Below are positions 60,803 through 64,000 of a DNA stretch of 64,000 nt, one piece after another. Within the stretch, counting starts at the first letter, position 1; the number at the start of each line of letters is the position of its first letter. Under the pieces are notes generated by a model. It saw only the letters and a list, made by a program, of their open reading frames with translations, was not told the DNA's origin and searched no databases. The stretch spans positions 62,001 to 126,000 of the forward strand of contig NZ_JACRUI010000002.1 of NCBI RefSeq assembly GCF_014305095.1. Reading direction: 5' to 3'. The stretch comes from Flavobacterium kayseriense (GTDB lineage: Bacteria > Bacteroidota > Bacteroidia > Flavobacteriales > Flavobacteriaceae). Position numbers and translations under genes: made by a program.

Positions 60803-62752
60803 CTACTTAGCCTCTTTAATAGTTAAATCTTCATCATAATACATGATAAATACACCTTTGTTTGTGTAGCCACCATCGGATTTTTTATAGTATTCAAACT
60901 TACTTTCTACTTGCTCCGTAGCTACCGCATTAACTGTTTCTTCAAATTTTACCTCTTGAACCATACGCATCATCGTATCAAAAGTTACATCAAAGCCTCG
61001 GGTAGCATAATCTGACGGGAAAATTGTATTAACTTTTTTAAATTTATTACTAAAGATTATTCCTTCCGGTAATGCACTATCTCTCGTTACTGATGGATAC
61101 ATTAATTTTAATTTAATCAAATTAGTAAACTTAATCTCATCGGTATCTAAAGTTTCATTAGGCTCTAAAATCACAAGTTGAACTTGATGTGTTGACATAA
61201 CACTTAGCATCGCAGCAATTGTAGATTTTACCATCATGGTATTTGCTGTCTCCATAACGACAAAGTTCATTCTATCTTTTACCAACATTCCTTTTAAACT
61301 TTCGGCACTAATACTACTACCACTATTTAGAGCAACTAAGGGAACATGAGGCTGATACTGTTTCAAATACTGAAGAACCGACTCTTTTTTCTTATCCACA
61401 ACGGCCATTATATTTCCGTTTTTCCCTCTCATATACTCAAACATTGTGTTTTTAACCACTTCAGGGGCAGGAATTGTTTGAAATAAGTTACCGTATGGCC
61501 TACCTACATCTTTAGAAAGCGGAGAAATAACTGGCACATTATTCATACTTAAAAGTTGCGCAGTTGCTTCGGCATTGCTTTGATAAAAGGGCCCTATCAC
61601 GGCGTTAGCTGTTTGCAATCTATAATTGGATACTAAGCCAGTAATTGCCGAGCTGTTTTTTGTCTCTTCCGAATCGTAGATTTCAACATCAATAGGCAGA
61701 CCCATTGTTTTGGCCGAATCAATCGCAATAAGTGCACCAGCATAAAAATCTAAAGTCATATTTAAGAACTTATCTTTCTTTAATCGTTCTACTGTAGTAT
61801 TTATTGAGTCATTCTCGATTTTAGAAATATTAAAAGGCAACAACATTATTAATCTTTTACGATTGTCAAAATTAACTTTTGGAGTCAAAGCCGTGTATTC
61901 TTTCTTCACCTCTTGCGCTGTAGCTGTTTTTGTAGGAACTTTTAAAACCATTCCAATTTCAACACCTTCTTTTATTAACGGATTCAAAGCAATTAGTTCT
62001 TCTTGGGTTAAACCAAAACTTTTAGACAAACTATACAATGTCTCCTTAGGCTGGACTTCATAAGTAGTAAATTCCGGCAAGGTTGTGTTTACTACAGCTT
62101 CTGCTTTTTCTTTCCCATTTAGCACGGGAACAGTCCCTGCAACAACTCTTGGAGCAGTTCCTTTGATTATTAGTTTGTAACCAATAGGTAAATTAGCCAC
62201 TACTTCCGGATTCTTTTTTTCTAACTCTTCAACCGTGATTCCGTATTGTTTAGCAATAGAGTATTTAGTTTCCTTTGCGATAACCTCATGAAATACTGAA
62301 CTCTGAGATACTACACTTGAACTTGCAGTCTTTAAACCTGTCTTAGAAGGAATTACAAGTGTTTGACCAATTTTCAAACCATCTTTTTCCAAAAACGGAT
62401 TAGCTTTCTTTAAGTCGTCATCACTAATGTCATATGTTTTTCCAATACCATATAATGTTTCTTTTGCTGTAACTGTATGAGATCGTGCACCCGAATTGGT
62501 TTTTTGAACAACAGTAGCAATCTCTTTTTTTGAATCTGATTGTTTAGCAATTAACAATACTGTGTTTGGCTTTAAACCAGATTGTGCATCAGGATTTAGT
62601 TGATAAATATCATAAGGTGTAACATGATACTTTTGAGCAATTTGGAGAACTGTCTCCCCTTTCTCTACCTTATGAGTGATGACTTTATTTTGAGAAAAAA
62701 CGGTAGTACCCCCGAGTAGAAATGTTAGATATATTGCAAAAAAATACTTCAT
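60803..62752 (-). CDS. LysM repeats fused to a periplasmic-binding-protein-like domain
   Basis: 649 residues with a signal peptide (MKYFFAIYLTFLLGGTTVFSQ). Four LysM modules follow (starts at about residues 25, 88, 155 and 232: THKVEKGETVLQIAQKY, SHTVTAKETLYGIGKTY, FHEVIAKETKYSIAKQY, TYEVQPKETLYSLSKSF). The last 330 residues resemble a type I periplasmic ligand-binding protein (VIGPFYQSNAEATAQLLSMNNVPVISPLSKD). It thus binds peptidoglycan at one end and possibly a small ligand at the other. The ATG at 62752 was chosen; 21 upstream codons are open. Downstream of guaA. Confidence 0.88.
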   Translation of the reverse strand: MKYFFAIYLTFLLGGTTVFSQNKVITHKVEKGETVLQIAQKYHVTPYDIYQLNPDAQSGLKPNTVLLIAKQSDSKKEIATVVQKTNSGARSHTVTAKETLYGIGKTYDISDDDLKKANPFLEKDGLKIGQTLVIPSKTGLKTASSSVVSQSSVFHEVIAKETKYSIAKQYGITVEELEKKNPEVVANLPIGYKLIIKGTAPRVVAGTVPVLNGKEKAEAVVNTTLPEFTTYEVQPKETLYSLSKSFGLTQEELIALNPLIKEGVEIGMVLKVPTKTATAQEVKKEYTALTPKVNFDNRKRLIMLLPFNISKIENDSINTTVERLKKDKFLNMTLDFYAGALIAIDSAKTMGLPIDVEIYDSEETKNSSAITGLVSNYRLQTANAVIGPFYQSNAEATAQLLSMNNVPVISPLSKDVGRPYGNLFQTIPAPEVVKNTMFEYMRGKNGNIMAVVDKKKESVLQYLKQYQPHVPLVALNSGSSISAESLKGMLVKDRMNFVVMETANTMMVKSTIAAMLSVMSTHQVQLVILEPNETLDTDEIKFTNLIKLKLMYPSVTRDSALPEGIIFSNKFKKVNTIFPSDYATRGFDVTFDTMMRMVQEVKFEETVNAVATEQVESKFEYYKKSDGGYTNKGVFIMYYDEDLTIKEAK

Positions 62753-62779
62753 CTTTATATTTTTGTAAATGATTTGGTT

Positions 62780-62787
62780 CAAAGATA
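62780..62787 (-). promoter_or_regulatory. -7 promoter box of the LysM gene
   Basis: TATCTTTG on the minus strand, 27 bp before the ATG. The nearest TTTG elements are at unusual distances (13 or 25 bp), so the -33 box is unclear. Confidence 0.45.
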
Positions 62788-62794
62788 ACAAAAA

Positions 62795-62829
62795 CGGTAC
62801 CAAATTTTGTAGCAAAAATTGGGTACCGC
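62795..62829 (-). terminator. Terminator of guaA
   Basis: CGGTACC and GGTACCG close a stem that continues AAATTTT/AAAAATT, followed on the minus strand by a T-rich run. It separates guaA from the LysM gene, which probably has its own promoter. Confidence 0.75.
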
Positions 62830-62886
62830 TATTATTATGCGTGTATTAAAATAGATTTTTAAGACACTGTTAAGTAATTTAATTTT

Positions 62887-64000
62887 TTATTCCCACTCGA
62901 TAGTTGCTGGTGGTTTTGAGCTAATGTCATACACGACTCTATTAACCCCTTTCACTTTATTAATAATGTCGTTAGAAACCTTCATCAAGAAATCGTAAGG
63001 TAAATGAACCCAGTCCGCAGTCATTCCGTCTGTTGACTCGACCGCTCTAAGTGCTACCACTTTTTCATAAGTACGCTCATCACCCATTACCCCTACACTA
63101 TTTACAGGAAGCAATATGGCTCCGGCTTGCCATACTTTATCATACAATCCCCAAGATTTAAGACCGTCTATAAAAACCTTATCTACATCTTGTAAAATTT
63201 GTACTTTTTCTAAAGTAATATCTCCTAAAATACGAATAGACAATCCAGGTCCTGGAAAAGGATGTCTACCCAATAATTCTGGATCAATACCAAGAGAAGC
63301 ACCAACTCGTCGTACCTCATCTTTAAAAAGCATACGCAAAGGCTCTACAATTTTTAATTTCATGTAATCAGGTAGTCCACCTACATTGTGATGCGATTTT
63401 ATTGTTGCCGATGGTCCTTTTACAGAAACCGATTCAATTACATCTGGATATATTGTTCCTTGGGCTAGCCAAGTTACATCTTCAATAAGTTGAGATTCAG
63501 CATCGAAAACTTCAATAAAAGCGTTACCAATTGCTTTTCTTTTCAACTCAGGATCAGTAACACCTGCCAAGGCATCATAAAAACGCTGAGAAGCATCTAC
63601 TCCCTTAACATTCAAACCCATTCCTTCGTATTGATCTAGCACACTCTGAAATTCGTTCTTGCGCAGTAAACCATTATTAACAAAAATACAGTAAAGATTT
63701 TTACCTATTGCTTGGTGCAATAAAACAGCCGCTACAGTAGAATCTACTCCACCAGACAGTCCTAATACCACTTTATCATTTCCTACCTTTTCTTTTAACT
63801 CAGCAACCATCTCTTCGACAAAGGCTGTTGGAGTAAAGTTCTGAGGAACTTCAGCAATCTTTACCAAGAAATTCTCAAGCATTTTAGAACCATCAGTTGA
63901 ATGAAACACTTCCGGATGGTACTGAATAGCATAAGTAGTCTCACCTTCAATTTTGTAAGCAGCAAATTCGACATCATGCGTACTTGCTAACTTCACACCA
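62887..64000 (-). CDS. guaA: GMP synthase (glutamine-hydrolysing), N-terminus cut by window edge
   Basis: About 371 visible residues of an enzyme that is usually about 510 long; the missing part is most of the glutamine amidotransferase domain. The visible end of that domain has [11 protein letters not shown] with the catalytic His. The ATP-pyrophosphatase domain carries [18 protein letters not shown] (SGGVDS), and the dimerisation domain ends with the PPATIEWE C-terminus. The frame is open to the window end; the first in-frame GTG (63996) is internal. Converts XMP to GMP. Confidence 0.96.
   Translation of the reverse strand, partial: GVKLASTHDVEFAAYKIEGETTYAIQYHPEVFHSTDGSKMLENFLVKIAEVPQNFTPTAFVEEMVAELKEKVGNDKVVLGLSGGVDSTVAAVLLHQAIGKNLYCIFVNNGLLRKNEFQSVLDQYEGMGLNVKGVDASQRFYDALAGVTDPELKRKAIGNAFIEVFDAESQLIEDVTWLAQGTIYPDVIESVSVKGPSATIKSHHNVGGLPDYMKLKIVEPLRMLFKDEVRRVGASLGIDPELLGRHPFPGPGLSIRILGDITLEKVQILQDVDKVFIDGLKSWGLYDKVWQAGAILLPVNSVGVMGDERTYEKVVALRAVESTDGMTADWVHLPYDFLMKVSNDIINKVKGVNRVVYDISSKPPATIEWE

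Overview
The window is an AT-rich chromosomal segment of a member of Bacteroidota, most likely a Flavobacterium or close relative. The grounds are: housekeeping proteins with flavobacterial character; a subtilase with a C-terminal type IX secretion sorting domain; family-restricted proteins (DUF4494, DUF3810, DUF4268, DUF3820); almost no Shine-Dalgarno sequences; and promoters of the Bacteroidota type (-33 TTTG, -7 TAnnTTTG). No rRNA, tRNA, CRISPR array, transposase or integrase gene was found. The window opens inside trpD and closes inside guaA.

Layout. 1-4.9 kb: tryptophan operon trpD-C-F-B-(gamma-glutamylcyclotransferase-like gene)-A. 5-7.6 kb: an SLC13-type transporter and a DUF4494 protein. 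7.8-12.5 kb: a TetR-controlled tripartite efflux operon (TetR, TolC-like, EmrA-like, EmrB-like) with a tandem palindromic operator on its promoter. 12.5-24.7 kb: yaaA, an acetyltransferase, nhaA overlapping a DUF389 gene, a large zinc metalloprotease, alkB, a dienelactone hydrolase, pyrE divergent from a NUDIX gene, and a DbpA-like helicase. 24.9-28.9 kb: phnA-like, coaD, ddl, a PASTA protein and rluD. 29-32 kb: a probable persulfide-detoxification operon (metallo-beta-lactamase/rhodanese fusion, methyltransferase/HMA fusion, small membrane protein, thioredoxin). 32-33.6 kb: pepD.

33.7-42.2 kb is the accessory part. Nine small genes of unknown role plus one esterase all lie on the + strand as single genes or overlapping pairs. 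Most are followed directly by a roughly 120-130 bp imperfect inverted repeat that starts with (C)TAAC and ends with GTTA. The layout (one gene or pair, then one long folded repeat, all in one orientation, no integrase nearby) resembles an integron gene-cassette array or CALIN (cluster of attC sites lacking an integrase). One cassette carries a DUF4365 nuclease-like gene overlapping a partner gene by 4 bp and is a candidate defence module.

42.3-64 kb returns to ordinary chromosome: an outer-membrane barrel protein, a DinB/BstA-like enzyme, DUF3810, type II NADH dehydrogenase, an ECF sigma factor with a membrane partner, an acyltransferase, a NUDIX hydrolase, DUF4268, a nitronate monooxygenase, a secreted subtilase, mnmA, a MORN-like protein, a fasciclin lipoprotein, yidC, pyrG, DUF3820, a LysM/binding-protein fusion and guaA.

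A second theme is a dispersed family of structured intergenic elements: four clear copies of a long form, one decayed long copy and two short copies. They have conserved ends and internal loops, but their hairpin arms differ in sequence and still pair. Copies lie inside the trp operon, in divergent intergenic regions and at the edges of the cassette array.
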